A DNA stretch of 64,000 nt from UMGS1781 sp045650705 (GTDB lineage: Bacteria > Bacillota > Clostridia > TANB77 > CAG-508): contig JAZRRK010000025.1 in assembly GCA_045650705.1 (NCBI GenBank), positions 1 through 64,000 of the forward strand, given 5' to 3'. The notes below the pieces were generated by a model. It saw only the letters and a program-made list of their open reading frames with translations, had not been told where the DNA came from and searched no databases. Positions within the stretch are counted from its first letter, which is position 1; each line of letters opens with the position of its first letter. Both the position numbers and the translations under genes were made by a program. Shown here piece by piece: positions 18,322-27,033 of the stretch.

Positions 18322-18480
18322 GTAGTATTTCAATTCGACCATTCGCGTGATGCTACCGAAGAAATTATAATAAAGAATGTTGAGAATCTTTCTTTATGAA
18401 TGGCAAAAATATTAACCATAGCAAAATTATGGTTGTTTTTGCTTTGTTCATAGAAGGGAGGTTCTTTTTGTATATACAAC
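18322..18480 (+). promoter_or_regulatory. Structured 5' leader of the methyltransferase gene (possible attenuator)
   Basis: Three pairings are visible: GTAGTAT with ATGCTAC (18322-18328/18350-18356); TAAAGAA with TTCTTTA (18371-18377/18390-18396); and a long interrupted hairpin (18395-18400/18447-18452, 18403-18409/18436-18442, 18414-18420/18428-18434). The last overlaps the second, so they may be alternative folds. A run of Ts (18436-18440) inside could act as an early terminator. I cannot match a known riboswitch. Confidence 0.5.
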
Positions 18481-18510
18481 CAAATATAAAATATAAAGGA
18501 GAAAATAAAA

Positions 18511-19275
18511 ATGCAAGAAAGTGAATTAAAATATTATGAAAGAATAGGAAATTGGGATTTTAGTGAAATAAAATGTAAAACTGAAGATTTAACTGATTGG
18601 GAATTTTATGAGAAAATAAGAGAAAACACAAATGAAAAATCCTTATGTTTAGATTTAGGAACAGGTGGAGGAGAAAAAGTTTTTAAGAATTATCCAGATG
18701 TTGGAATGATAATTGCTACAGATTTTTCAGAAGAAATGATAAAAACAGCTAAAGAAAATGCTAAGAAATATCCAGAAAAAAGGGTTAAGTTTACTAAAAT
18801 GAACAATCTAGAGATGACTTTTCCAGAAGAAACTTTTGATTTAATTTCAGCAAGGCATACGGTAATAAATGCAAAACAAATTTATGCTTGTTTAGCACCT
18901 CATGGTACTGTTGTTATAAGAGGGATAGACCAAAAAGATTGTTGGGACATAAAGAAAATTTTTGGAAGAGGGCAAGCGTACAAAGATGAGATGTCTATAG
19001 CAGAAAAAGATTATTTAAATTTAAAGGAAGCAGGATTTAAGAATATTGAAAAGGTAGAAATATTACAAAATGAGTATTATGAAACAGAAGATGATTTAAT
19101 GGCACTTCTTTTAAAAACTCCAATATTAGATGATTTTTTAGAATTGAAAGATGAAGAGTTTGAACACAGAACAATAGTTGAAAAAGATTTATTTGATGAA
19201 TATGTAAAAAAATACAAAACTGAAAAAGGAATATTATTAAAAAGGGTTTTATATGGAATAGTGGCTAAAAAGTAA
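18511..19275 (+). CDS. Class I SAM-dependent methyltransferase
   Basis: A 254-residue protein with the Rossmann SAM-binding motif LCLDLGTGGGE near residue 50, an acidic ribose-binding residue in IIATDFSEEM near 75, and post-motif LISARHTVIN near 115. Overall it resembles UbiE-like or small-molecule methyltransferases. The C-terminal ~80 residues (ETEDDLMALLLKTPILDDF) are typical of a group of Clostridial methyltransferases annotated only generally. It has a strong AAAGGAG site and a structured leader. The substrate is unknown. The leader hints at induction, as seen for some antibiotic-resistance methyltransferases, but this is inference. Confidence 0.85.
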   Translation: MQESELKYYERIGNWDFSEIKCKTEDLTDWEFYEKIRENTNEKSLCLDLGTGGGEKVFKNYPDVGMIIATDFSEEMIKTAKENAKKYPEKRVKFTKMNNLEMTFPEETFDLISARHTVINAKQIYACLAPHGTVVIRGIDQKDCWDIKKIFGRGQAYKDEMSIAEKDYLNLKEAGFKNIEKVEILQNEYYETEDDLMALLLKTPILDDFLELKDEEFEHRTIVEKDLFDEYVKKYKTEKGILLKRVLYGIVAKK

Positions 19276-19388
19276 ATAAAACACATAATTTAAAATTCCC
19301 CAAATTGTTATACAAAGAATAATATTTAAAGTCAATAAAATACAATTTTATGATATAATATATAAAAAATAAAAAAGGGATGAATTTT

Positions 19389-19976
19389 ATGGACTTAATT
19401 ATTGCAAGTAATAATAAAGGAAAAATTAATGAATACAAACACATATTAGAAAAATTTGGATTTACAATATATTCACAAAGTGAAAAAAACATTGATATAG
19501 AAGTAGAAGAAACAGGAACTACTTTTGAGGAAAATGCAACATTAAAAGCACAAGCTATATATGAAAAAACATATCAATGTGTATTAGCTGATGATAGTGG
19601 ATTAGAAGTTGAAGCATTAAATAATGAGCCAGGAATATATTCTGCGAGATATAAAGGTTTGAAAACAGATAAAGAGAGAAGAATGGCAATATTAGATGAA
19701 TTAATGGATAATCCAAATAGAAAAGCAAGGTTTGTATGTTGTATTTGCTATATTGATGGAACAGGTGAGAAACACTTATTTAAAGCAACTTGGGAAGGAA
19801 ATATTTCATTAAAAGAAGAGGGGAATAATGGTTTTGGGTATGATTCGATATTTATACCTGAAGAATCAAATGGTAGAACTGTTGCAAGTATGCCAAATGA
19901 ATTTAAAGAAACATATTCACATAGAGCAAAAGCAGTAGGAATGCTTAGGGAGTATTTAGAAAATAATAGGGGCTAA
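19389..19976 (+). CDS. rdgB: XTP/dITP diphosphatase (RdgB/HAM1 family), copy 2
   Basis: A 195-residue paralogue of the gene at 17632, very similar along its full length, including the SNNKGK, ADDSGLEVEAL and GNNGFGYD motifs. One difference is DSIF in place of DPIF after the GFGYD motif. Its upstream region also resembles that of copy 1, so the duplication included the ribosome binding site. The ATG at 19389 is chosen over 19380 by the spacing to AAAGGG. TATAAT lies at 19354-19359. It ends inside a terminator stem. Whether both copies keep the same activity is unknown. Confidence 0.94.
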   Translation: MDLIIASNNKGKINEYKHILEKFGFTIYSQSEKNIDIEVEETGTTFEENATLKAQAIYEKTYQCVLADDSGLEVEALNNEPGIYSARYKGLKTDKERRMAILDELMDNPNRKARFVCCICYIDGTGEKHLFKATWEGNISLKEEGNNGFGYDSIFIPEESNGRTVASMPNEFKETYSHRAKAVGMLREYLENNRG

Positions 19977-19995
19977 ATTTCTAGCCCCTATTATT
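19962..19995. terminator. Bidirectional terminator overlapping the rdgB copy 2 stop
   Basis: A 14-bp stem (19962-19975 with 19982-19995) with GGGGC core contains the last codons and is followed by T-rich sequence. It also lies downstream of the converging acetyltransferase genes. Confidence 0.85.
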
Positions 19996-20015
19996 ATTAT
20001 TATAGATGTGTATTT

Positions 20016-21017
20016 TTAATTCAGTATCATTTCTACACAATCCCAGTTTTCATTTTGAAATTGCATAACATTCTTGTCTATACTAATTTCTTTAAATCCA
20101 GCAGCTTTGTAACAATGATATGCACTTTCATTATTTTCAAAAACACCTAAATTAATTTCTTTTGCATGAAGCACATTTTTAGCATATTCGATAGCTTTTT
20201 TAATTATTAATTTACCATAACCTTTACCTCTTAACATAGGGTCAACAATTATAAAGCCTAAGCGAATTATATCTTTATTTCCATCAGGATTTCTTAAAAT
20301 TATATGACCTATAATTTTATCTCCATCAACTAAAGTCATAGGATAGAAATTACCATTTGAAATACATTCAGTATAATTATTATTTATGTCCTCAGCTTTA
20401 ATAGGAAAATTCCCATATCTATCTGCACTCCATAATCTTAGAGCACGTTCATTCTTTATCCATTTAATAATTTCATTTGCATCGTTTTCTGTATAATTTC
20501 TTAAAGTAATGTTAGATGATAAGTCGTACTCTAGCCCAACTTCTTCTAGTTCAATGTTATTTATAACAGCTTTTCTAGTTGCAACAATTTTTCCACCCAT
20601 TTTTTCATAAAACTTTATTGTAGGGATATTACCTTTTAAACACCAAATTATCATATTGGTTGTGTTATTTTTAATAAAGTGTTCTGTCGCGAATTCAAAT
20701 AATTTAGTTCCAATTCCATTCCTTTTTAGTGTAGGTTTAACATACAATACATGTATTTCAGAATTATATTTAGAAGAAGCATTATCTGGTTTTCCAAACC
20801 TTATAATTCCTAAAATTTGATGGTTTTCCTCATATACGTAAATGTTATTATCTGAGTTTTGAGTTTCGATATTATTAGCCCATTTTTCTGCCATAAAATC
20901 AACGGACATATTGTTGAGAAATTCATCATCTACTAGTCCTTTGTATGCAGTTTGCCATCCCGATACTATTAATTTAGCAATATTATAACCATCTGATTTT
21001 ACTGCTTTTCTAATCAT
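20016..21017 (-). CDS. Tandem GNAT-family N-acetyltransferase (two domains)
   Basis: A 333-residue fusion of two GNAT domains. The first (~1-160) has YVKPTLKRNGIGTKLFEF and a conserved FYEKMGG near its end. The second (~170-333) is of the RimJ/RimL type: LRNYTENDANEIIKWI, VDPMLRGKGYGKLIIKKAIE and HCYKAAGFKE. Each Q/RxxGxG/A loop would bind acetyl-CoA. GGAGGG lies five bases before the ATG at 21017. It starts 13 bases after another GNAT gene on the same strand, so they form an operon. Substrates are unknown; candidates are small amines or protein N-termini. Confidence 0.88.
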   Translation of the reverse strand: MIRKAVKSDGYNIAKLIVSGWQTAYKGLVDDEFLNNMSVDFMAEKWANNIETQNSDNNIYVYEENHQILGIIRFGKPDNASSKYNSEIHVLYVKPTLKRNGIGTKLFEFATEHFIKNNTTNMIIWCLKGNIPTIKFYEKMGGKIVATRKAVINNIELEEVGLEYDLSSNITLRNYTENDANEIIKWIKNERALRLWSADRYGNFPIKAEDINNNYTECISNGNFYPMTLVDGDKIIGHIILRNPDGNKDIIRLGFIIVDPMLRGKGYGKLIIKKAIEYAKNVLHAKEINLGVFENNESAYHCYKAAGFKEISIDKNVMQFQNENWDCVEMILN

Positions 21018-21030
21018 ATAATCCCTCCAA

Positions 21031-21507
21031 TTATAATAATTTTTCCATAATATACATTTTATGTTCATTTAATTCTTTCTTGCCACCTGCGTATTCATAG
21101 CCTAGTTTGTGGTAAAATTCAGCACCTGCAACGGAAGCGGGAATTACTAATTTTTTAGCATTTATTTCTATTGCAAATTCCTCAACTTTTTGCATAAGTA
21201 TTCTACCAATACCTTGTTTATGATGAGCAATATCAACAAAGACAGATAGTATGTAATACTCTCCATTATCATTATACCAAGACTTATCAAGCCCAGCAGT
21301 ACCAACAACAGTATCATTTTCTAAAGCAACAAATACTTTGGTTCTTTTATTAAAATCTTCTTTAATTCTATCTATAGTAAAATCCTTAGCAGAATTTTTA
21401 CAAAATTCAATTCCATAATCCTTAGAATTAATCTCCATTAAGTTTTGAATTATGATACGTGAAATAGCTTCAGCGTATTTATCTGAGTAGGTTGCAAGAG
21501 TAATCAT
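21031..21507 (-). CDS. GNAT-family N-acetyltransferase
   Basis: A 158-residue single GNAT domain. It begins ITLATYSDKYAEAISRIIIQNLMEINSKDYG, has the acetyl-CoA loop HHKQGIGRILMQKVEEFA, and ends with EFYHKLGYEY before a short tail. This matches the small acetyltransferases that act on amino acids or small amines. AGGAG precedes its ATG. It is the first of two GNAT genes in a minus-strand operon and lies 25 bases after an unrelated hypothetical gene. Confidence 0.88.
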   Translation of the reverse strand: MITLATYSDKYAEAISRIIIQNLMEINSKDYGIEFCKNSAKDFTIDRIKEDFNKRTKVFVALENDTVVGTAGLDKSWYNDNGEYYILSVFVDIAHHKQGIGRILMQKVEEFAIEINAKKLVIPASVAGAEFYHKLGYEYAGGKKELNEHKMYIMEKLL

Positions 21508-21532
21508 TGTTTTAATCTCCTATCTAAAATTA

Positions 21533-22171
21533 CTAATATGTACGATTTCCGGAAATAGTGTATTTTTTATTTTTATAGTAAAGCGTATAATCTTCAGTTA
21601 TATATTCTCCTTTAGTTGTTCTGTTATAATAATCCATTAATTTCTCTTTATTATGTTCTAAGAATGACAGAATCTCATTACGTTCTTTATGTTTAAATTC
21701 AGTCTCCCATGTAGGATTATCGTTTTTCATTTCAGTTAAGGTTTTCAAGTCGATTCTAAAGCAAGGAAATCTTTTTTCAGGTCTAGTAATATGAACATGT
21801 GCATTATTGTGTTCTTTTTCACTACCATTTATTTGAATACGTGCAATCTCTTTTAATTCAACATATGCACCTATACCATAAGCTTCATAATAATTCATGT
21901 TGACATTATTTAAATCATAGTTGAAATTGTTAAGAAATTCAAGAAGTGAATAATCAAGTTGAGCTTTTTGTTCTCCGAAATCTTCATTTATGAAACCAAA
22001 GTGACCTAATAATTCTGTATTGATGTAAGACTCATCAAAATAATCTGTAGTTTCTACAGAATCTAATAATGATAATAAAAATTCTTTCACTTTAGTTTTA
22101 GGAGTGCATTCGTATTCTAAAATTTTCTTAGGGAAAATGGAGTATTCAGGGAATTTTATTGTTATTTTCAT
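21533..22171 (-). CDS. Hypothetical protein, possibly DUF4160-related
   Basis: A 212-residue acidic protein. A segment near residue 120 reads NGSEKEHNNAHVHIT, similar to the xxEPHHRPHFHV motif of the small DUF4160 proteins, some of which are toxin-antitoxin related; this link is weak. The remainder is rich in Glu, Lys, Tyr and Asn with no recognised motif. The ribosome binding site is weak. It probably heads the operon with the two GNAT genes downstream. Confidence 0.6.
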   Translation of the reverse strand: MKITIKFPEYSIFPKKILEYECTPKTKVKEFLLSLLDSVETTDYFDESYINTELLGHFGFINEDFGEQKAQLDYSLLEFLNNFNYDLNNVNMNYYEAYGIGAYVELKEIARIQINGSEKEHNNAHVHITRPEKRFPCFRIDLKTLTEMKNDNPTWETEFKHKERNEILSFLEHNKEKLMDYYNRTTKGEYITEDYTLYYKNKKYTISGNRTY

Positions 22172-22346
22172 ACTAACACCTACAATAATGTTTTTATAGT
22201 AATATTATATAAGTAAATTTTAAGAGAGTCAATAGAGGATAAAATCAAACTAACAACTAAGTGTTTTAAATGTGAATCTAGAAATTAAAATTCGACAAAA
22301 TGATTGACTAATCTTCATATTATGAATTTGTACGACGCAGTACATA

Positions 22347-22375
22347 TTGAGTTAAGTAAATAAATATGATAAAAT
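22347..22375 (+). promoter_or_regulatory. Promoter for the small membrane protein and GNAT gene
   Basis: TTGAGT (22347-22352) and TAAAAT (22370-22375) are 17 bases apart, 41 bases before the first start codon. A short inverted repeat, TGTAC...GTACA (about 22329-22344), lies just upstream and could be an operator. Confidence 0.6.
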
Positions 22376-22416
22376 ATGTTTGGTTAATTACAAGAATATT
22401 ATAAAGGAGCAAAATT

Positions 22417-22683
22417 ATGAAAAATTTAGAAAAAGAAATTGAAGACATTAAAGCAAGAAATAAAAGAGTTGAATTACATAAAAAATGGGAAACAAGTGGA
22501 ACAAGAAAAATATGTATAGGAATACTAACATATATTGTAGTTGTTATTTACTCATATTCTATAAGTAAAATAACAAATGTATGGCTTAGCTCACTTGTGC
22601 CAGTAATGGGATTTGGATTATCAACATTATCATTAAAAGCAGTAAGAGGCATGTGGGAGAATAGAATAAAAAGAGAGGAATAA
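22417..22683 (+). CDS. Small two-helix membrane protein
   Basis: An 88-residue protein. Residues 1-28 are a charged helix, followed by two membrane segments (~31-52 and ~57-75, the latter with SLVPVMGFGLSTLSL) and a basic tail. AAAGGAG precedes the ATG. It ends seven bases before a GNAT gene, so the two are co-transcribed. I know similar short proteins only as conserved hypotheticals in Clostridia. Confidence 0.75.
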   Translation: MKNLEKEIEDIKARNKRVELHKKWETSGTRKICIGILTYIVVVIYSYSISKITNVWLSSLVPVMGFGLSTLSLKAVRGMWENRIKREE

Positions 22684-22690
22684 TTTTAAA

Positions 22691-23104
22691 ATGAAATATA
22701 TAGAAAAAGTTCCAACAACAGACGAATTTAACACACTTACAGAAGCAGTAGGTTGGGGTACAAGAGATAATAAAATAGTAGAAGAAGCATTAAATAACAC
22801 ATTATACTCACTTTGTGTCTATGATGGGAACAAGCTTATAGGATATGGTAGAATAATAGGAGATAAAACAATATTTCTATACATACATGATGTGATGGTG
22901 ATTCCAGCTTATCAAGGTAAAAATATTGGCACGAGAATTATGACAAAATTATTAGAACAAATTGATGAATATAAAAAGGTAAATCCAAATATAAGAACAT
23001 ATTTAGGTGCATCAAAAGGAAAAGAAAGTTTCTATGAGAAATTCGGATTTGTAGTAAGACCGAATGAAGAACTGGGGGCAGGGATGATATTATATAACAA
23101 ATAA
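22691..23104 (+). CDS. GNAT-family N-acetyltransferase
   Basis: A 137-residue acetyltransferase. The acetyl-CoA loop is YQGKNIGTRIMTKLL, preceded by IHDVMVIPA, and the C-terminal FYEKFGFVVRPNEELGAGM motif is typical of the small GNAT group that includes PhnO-like and streptothricin-like enzymes. It shares a transcription unit with the small membrane protein in front. The stop codon touches a terminator stem. Confidence 0.9.
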   Translation: MKYIEKVPTTDEFNTLTEAVGWGTRDNKIVEEALNNTLYSLCVYDGNKLIGYGRIIGDKTIFLYIHDVMVIPAYQGKNIGTRIMTKLLEQIDEYKKVNPNIRTYLGASKGKESFYEKFGFVVRPNEELGAGMILYNK

Positions 23105-23128
23105 TGCCAGAAGATATTTTTCTGGTAT
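23104..23128 (+). terminator. Terminator after the GNAT gene
   Basis: A nine-bp stem (23104-23112 with 23120-23128) with one G-U pair is followed by TTTTATTT. Confidence 0.8.
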
Positions 23129-23212
23129 TTTTATTTGTATATTAAATTCCTCTCCACGAATATTGAAAACTCTTTTTAAATATGATAATATAAAAACGAA
23201 AAAGGAGAAAAT

Positions 23213-24265
23213 ATGTATATAACATTTAGTGAATTTTTAGAACAAATTATAGATAGTCCGGCATTACTTATAATAACCATATTAAATTTAGGAGTTATAC
23301 TAGTAAATGGATGGACCGATGCACCAAACGCAATAGCAACATGTGTATCAACTAGGTCATTATCACCAAAAAAAGCCATAATGATGGCAGCAGTATTTAA
23401 CTTTTTAGGAGTATTTCTAATGACACTTGTAAATAGCACAGTTGTACAAACAATATACAACATGGTGGACTTTGGAAATAACTCAGAGCAAGCCTTAATT
23501 GCGCTCGCAGCTGCGATGTTCGCAATAGTAGTATGGGCAGTAGCAGCCTGGTGGTTTGGAATACCAACAAGTGAAAGCCATGCATTAATTGCAGGAATAT
23601 CTGGTGCAGCAATAGCAATACAAAAAGGATTTTCAGGAATTAATGGAAACGAATGGATAAAAGTTATTTATGGATTAGTAATATCTACAGTATTAGGATT
23701 TGGACTTGGATTTCTAGTTACAAAACTTATCCGAAAAATCTGTAAAAATGTTCAAAGACAAAAAGCTACGAGATTCTTTAAGAAATCGCAAGTGGTAGGT
23801 GGAGCAGCAATGGCATTCATGCATGGAGCACAAGATGGTCAAAAATTTATGGGGATATTTTTACTTGGAATATGCTTAGCAAATGGGAATGCAGGAGTAA
23901 CCAACTTCACAATACCATTATGGTTAATGTTATTATGCTCAGCTACAATGACTTTAGGAACTTCTATAGGAGGATATAGAATAATAAAAACTGTAGGAAT
24001 GAAAATGGTTGAAATGGAACCATATGAAGGAACATCAGCTGATATAGCAGGAGCTTGTGGACTGCTTGCATCATCAGTATTTGGACTTCCTGTAAGCACA
24101 ACACATACAAAAACAACTGCAATAATGGGAGTAGGTTCAGCTAAGAGATTATCAAATGTAAATTGGAGAGTAGTTAAAGAGATGGCACTAGCATGGTTAC
24201 TTACTTTTCCAGGATGTGGGCTTCTTGGAATAATATCGACATATGTGTTTATGAAAATATTTTAA
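23213..24265 (+). CDS. pit: Inorganic phosphate transporter, Pit family
   Basis: A 350-residue integral membrane protein with ten or so hydrophobic segments. It carries the duplicated Pit signature: first GWTDAPNAIATCVSTRSLSPKKA near residue 33, then the matching C-terminal repeat around GLPVSTTHTKTTAIMGVG. GIPTSESHALIAG in the middle is also conserved. It moves metal-phosphate into the cell with protons or sodium. AAAGGAG precedes the ATG. The DUF47/PhoU-like protein follows after 16 bases, the usual Pit accessory arrangement. Confidence 0.95.
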   Translation: MYITFSEFLEQIIDSPALLIITILNLGVILVNGWTDAPNAIATCVSTRSLSPKKAIMMAAVFNFLGVFLMTLVNSTVVQTIYNMVDFGNNSEQALIALAAAMFAIVVWAVAAWWFGIPTSESHALIAGISGAAIAIQKGFSGINGNEWIKVIYGLVISTVLGFGLGFLVTKLIRKICKNVQRQKATRFFKKSQVVGGAAMAFMHGAQDGQKFMGIFLLGICLANGNAGVTNFTIPLWLMLLCSATMTLGTSIGGYRIIKTVGMKMVEMEPYEGTSADIAGACGLLASSVFGLPVSTTHTKTTAIMGVGSAKRLSNVNWRVVKEMALAWLLTFPGCGLLGIISTYVFMKIF

Positions 24266-24281
24266 ATAGAGGAGAAATTTT

Positions 24282-24905
24282 ATGAAGAAAAAAAATGAAT
24301 TTAATTATTTTGATGAATTTGCAAAATCTGCTAATCTTGCAAAAGAAGCTGCTACAGAATTAAAAAAATATATATTAAATTTCCAAAGTAATACATCAGA
24401 AGCAGAGATGAGGAAAATACATGCGATAGAGAACAAGGCAGACAATAATTTGCATGAATTAAAAAATTATTTATTAAAAGATTTCTTACCACCAATAGAT
24501 AGAGAGGATATACTAGAAATAGCACACACAATAGATGACCTAGTTGATGGAATAGATGAAGTTGTAATAGATATAAATATATTTAATATTACAAAAACAA
24601 CTGAAGATATGGAAGTTTTAATTATATTATTAGAAAAAGCAACTGGAATAGTTTGTGATTTAATAATAGAATTAAAGAATCTAAAAAAAGTTAAAGAAAT
24701 AAAAGAAAAAGCAATTGAAGTAAATAAAATAGAAGAACAAGCAGATAGATTATATGAAAAAACAATAAGAGAATTATATAAAAATGAAAAAGATCCAGTT
24801 GAAATAATAAAATGGTCTAACATATATCAAACAGTTGAAAATTGTTTTGATGAATGTGAAAATATAGCAGAATGCATAGACAATGTTTTAGTAAAAAATT
24901 CATAA
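24282..24905 (+). CDS. DUF47 (PhoU-like) Pit accessory protein
   Basis: A 207-residue all-helical protein: KIHAIENKADNNLHEL, FLPPIDREDILEIAHTIDDLVDGIDEV, then a second helical repeat with KIEEQADRLYEKTIREL. The E-x-x-AD and DxxDxxD clusters bind metal in PhoU-like proteins. DUF47 proteins are encoded with Pit carriers and are thought to regulate their activity. It forms an operon with the Pit gene upstream. Confidence 0.92.
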   Translation: MKKKNEFNYFDEFAKSANLAKEAATELKKYILNFQSNTSEAEMRKIHAIENKADNNLHELKNYLLKDFLPPIDREDILEIAHTIDDLVDGIDEVVIDINIFNITKTTEDMEVLIILLEKATGIVCDLIIELKNLKKVKEIKEKAIEVNKIEEQADRLYEKTIRELYKNEKDPVEIIKWSNIYQTVENCFDECENIAECIDNVLVKNS

Positions 24906-24909
24906 AAAT

Positions 24910-24938
24910 AAATAGGCAGTCATTTTGACTGCCTATTT
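24910..24938. terminator. Bidirectional terminator
   Basis: A 13-bp perfect stem (24910-24922 with 24926-24938) has a TTT loop, with T-rich DNA on the plus side and A-rich on the other. It lies between converging genes. Confidence 0.9.
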
Positions 24939-24945
24939 ATTTTAC

Positions 24946-25587
24946 TTAAAAGCTATTGCTTCTAAGGATGGGAGTAACGGAAATAGGATCATTCATCTGT
25001 ACATAACGCAGTTTAACTTCTGGGCCAGAAATATTTACCAAGTAGTTATACCAGTCTTGGACAGTTCGTGGAGTTTGTCCTGAAAGTAATTTATGAGGAA
25101 CTCCGCATAGAGTTATCATAAATGGTTTGTTTTGATTAAGACAAGCTCGTACAACATGTTCAGTTGCGTCACAAGGTTCTTGTGCTACTACATAGTCATA
25201 TCCAGTAAGGTCAAACTTATTGTGTTCAAATTTTTCCTTGATAAAGGATATGCTAGAAGTGCTAGATATTTCAAGCTTAGGGTCAATACAGGTCATGACA
25301 AATCCTTTTTCACTTAAGAATCTTGACAATCTACCAGTTCTTCCACCTCCTACTTCTAATATTTTTGCATTTGGGTGTTTTGAAAGTCTTTTTGCAATAA
25401 AGTTTGCAAAATTCTCTTGACGAGAAGGGAATCCCATATACCACAATTTAAAATCATAATATTCATCTGATATAGTATTATGGTTGGGATTGTTGAGCTC
25501 ATGTTTTATTTTGGAAAACTGTTGCTCAGATAGTTCGTTTGGATTTATTTTTTTGTATAATCCAAACAACCGTAGTTCATCAAGCAT
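24946..25587 (-). CDS. SAM-dependent methyltransferase-like protein
   Basis: A 213-residue protein with a Rossmann-type SAM motif, ILEVGGGRTGRLSRFLSEKGF near residue 75, and an acidic strand end CIDPKLE. The next motifs, YDYVVAQEPCDATEHVV and PFMITLCGVPH, are unusual. Residues 1-60 form an N-terminal helical extension. Its codon use contains more C and G at third positions than neighbouring genes, suggesting acquisition. It stands alone. The substrate is unknown. Confidence 0.72.
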   Translation of the reverse strand: MLDELRLFGLYKKINPNELSEQQFSKIKHELNNPNHNTISDEYYDFKLWYMGFPSRQENFANFIAKRLSKHPNAKILEVGGGRTGRLSRFLSEKGFVMTCIDPKLEISSTSSISFIKEKFEHNKFDLTGYDYVVAQEPCDATEHVVRACLNQNKPFMITLCGVPHKLLSGQTPRTVQDWYNYLVNISGPEVKLRYVQMNDPISVTPILRSNSF

Positions 25588-25703
25588 ATTATTGCCTCCC
25601 TATAAAATGATATGTTAATATTATACAACACCTGCAAAGTTATGTCAACCAAATATACTTTTACATCTTTTACTAAACTTAAGAATATATGCAATCCAAT
25701 ACA

Positions 25704-25732
25704 TTGTGCTAATGCATATTTTATGATAAAAT
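25704..25732 (+). promoter_or_regulatory. Promoter for yqxD-ylmH
   Basis: TTGTGC (25704-25709) and TAAAAT (25727-25732) are spaced by 17 bases, 22 bases before the yqxD start. Confidence 0.6.
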
Positions 25733-25754
25733 GAATAATACAAAGAGGTATAAT

Positions 25755-26216
25755 ATGAAAATATATATAGATGGAGACGGATGTCCAGTCATAAACTTAA
25801 CCATAAAAGTGGCAAAAGAGAAAGGAATAGAATGCATATTAATAAGTGATACAGCGCATGTATTTGATAAATATGATATAGAAGTAATTACTGTATCAAA
25901 AGGAGCAGATAGTGTAGATTTTGCGCTTGTAAACATGATAAAAAAAGGAGATATTGTTGTAACACAAGATTATGGACTAGCAGCAATGTGTCTTGCAAAA
26001 CAAGCAATACCAGTAAATCAAAATGGAATTATATATAACAATGAAAATATTGATTCATTATTATTTACACGCTATTTATCTAAAAAAGTAAGAATGGCAG
26101 GAGGAAGAATAAAAGGACCAAGTAAAAGGAACCCACAAAATAATGAAATATTTGAGAAGGTTTTAATTAAAATTATAGAAAATCAAATAAAAAGTGAGCG
26201 AGAATATGGAAATTAA
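25755..26216 (+). CDS. yqxD: YaiI/YqxD family protein (DUF188)
   Basis: A 153-residue protein. It begins KIYIDGDGCPV, the family signature with conserved aspartates, then SDTAH, VSKGADSVDFAL, GDIVVTQDYGLAA and FTRYLSKKVRMAGGRIKGPSKR, all typical of DUF188. The fold is PIN-like, so a nuclease role is possible, but the function is not established. AGAGGT lies five bases before the ATG at 25755. It overlaps ylmH by 11 bases. Confidence 0.92.
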   Translation: MKIYIDGDGCPVINLTIKVAKEKGIECILISDTAHVFDKYDIEVITVSKGADSVDFALVNMIKKGDIVVTQDYGLAAMCLAKQAIPVNQNGIIYNNENIDSLLFTRYLSKKVRMAGGRIKGPSKRNPQNNEIFEKVLIKIIENQIKSEREYGN

Positions 26217-26985
26217 AGATGAAGAAAAGTTAATACTAGCAAAGTTGAATGACAAAATAAGACTGTGCAAAACAAGAAATAGAATAGTAAATACAGAGTT
26301 TTTAAACATGCACCAAGAAATTGTGATAAAAAAAGAACTAGAGAGAATTAAAGAGAAAAATCACCTATTTACAGGGGGATATGGAGAGGCAGAAAGTAAA
26401 GTACTCATAATCTATCCGGAAAAATTAACAGAAAAGATAGTAGAGCAAAATATTAATAATATAATTAGAGTAATAAGAATAAAATTACCAAATGAACAGA
26501 AAGGGAAATATGAACATCGAGACTATCTAGGTACAGTTATGCAGTTTGGGCTAACAAGAGAACGAATAGGGGATATAATTGTACATAAAGATAAAGCATA
26601 CATATTAATTTTAGAGGAAAATGCACAATATATCAAAGATTCATTATTAACTACAACAAAATTCAAAAAATCAAAAATTGAAATAATAGATATAAATGAT
26701 ATTGAAACAAAAGAAGTAGAATTTGAAGAGATAAAAATAACAATAAACTCACCAAGATTAGATAATTTTGTATCAGAAATTGCTAAAGCTTCTAGGAATG
26801 AAACTACAAAAATTATAGAAAGTGAGCAGGTTTCTGTGAATGGTAAAATAGAAGCAAGGCAAACAAGAATTGTTGAGCAAGGAGATGTACTCATAATAAG
26901 AAGAAAAGGCAAATTCATAGTAGACGAATTTAAGAATATAAATAGAAAAGGAAAACAAATAGTAATAGTAAAGAAGTATAAATAA
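26206..26985 (+). CDS. ylmH: S4-domain RNA-binding protein, YlmH-like
   Basis: A 259-residue protein matching YlmH: an N-terminal region with FLNMHQEIVIKKEL and GGYGEAESKVL, a central RDYLGTVMQFGLTRERIGDI motif, and a C-terminal S4 RNA-binding domain (RLDNFVSEIAKASRNET, then VSVNGKIEARQTRIVEQGDVLIIR). YlmH-type proteins bind ribosomal particles and are linked to rescue of stalled large subunits. ATG 26206 is preferred; a GTG four codons upstream is possible. It overlaps yqxD. Confidence 0.9.
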   Translation: MEIKDEEKLILAKLNDKIRLCKTRNRIVNTEFLNMHQEIVIKKELERIKEKNHLFTGGYGEAESKVLIIYPEKLTEKIVEQNINNIIRVIRIKLPNEQKGKYEHRDYLGTVMQFGLTRERIGDIIVHKDKAYILILEENAQYIKDSLLTTTKFKKSKIEIIDINDIETKEVEFEEIKITINSPRLDNFVSEIAKASRNETTKIIESEQVSVNGKIEARQTRIVEQGDVLIIRRKGKFIVDEFKNINRKGKQIVIVKKYK

Positions 26986-27001
26986 AAAAATATAAAAACT
27001 A

Positions 27002-27026
27002 TAAGGCAGCCATATTGGCTGCCTTA
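27002..27026. terminator. Bidirectional terminator
   Basis: An 11-bp perfect stem (27002-27012 with 27016-27026) has a TAT loop and lies between the converging ylmH and acyl-CoA synthetase genes. Confidence 0.88.
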
Positions 27027-27033
27027 AATATTG

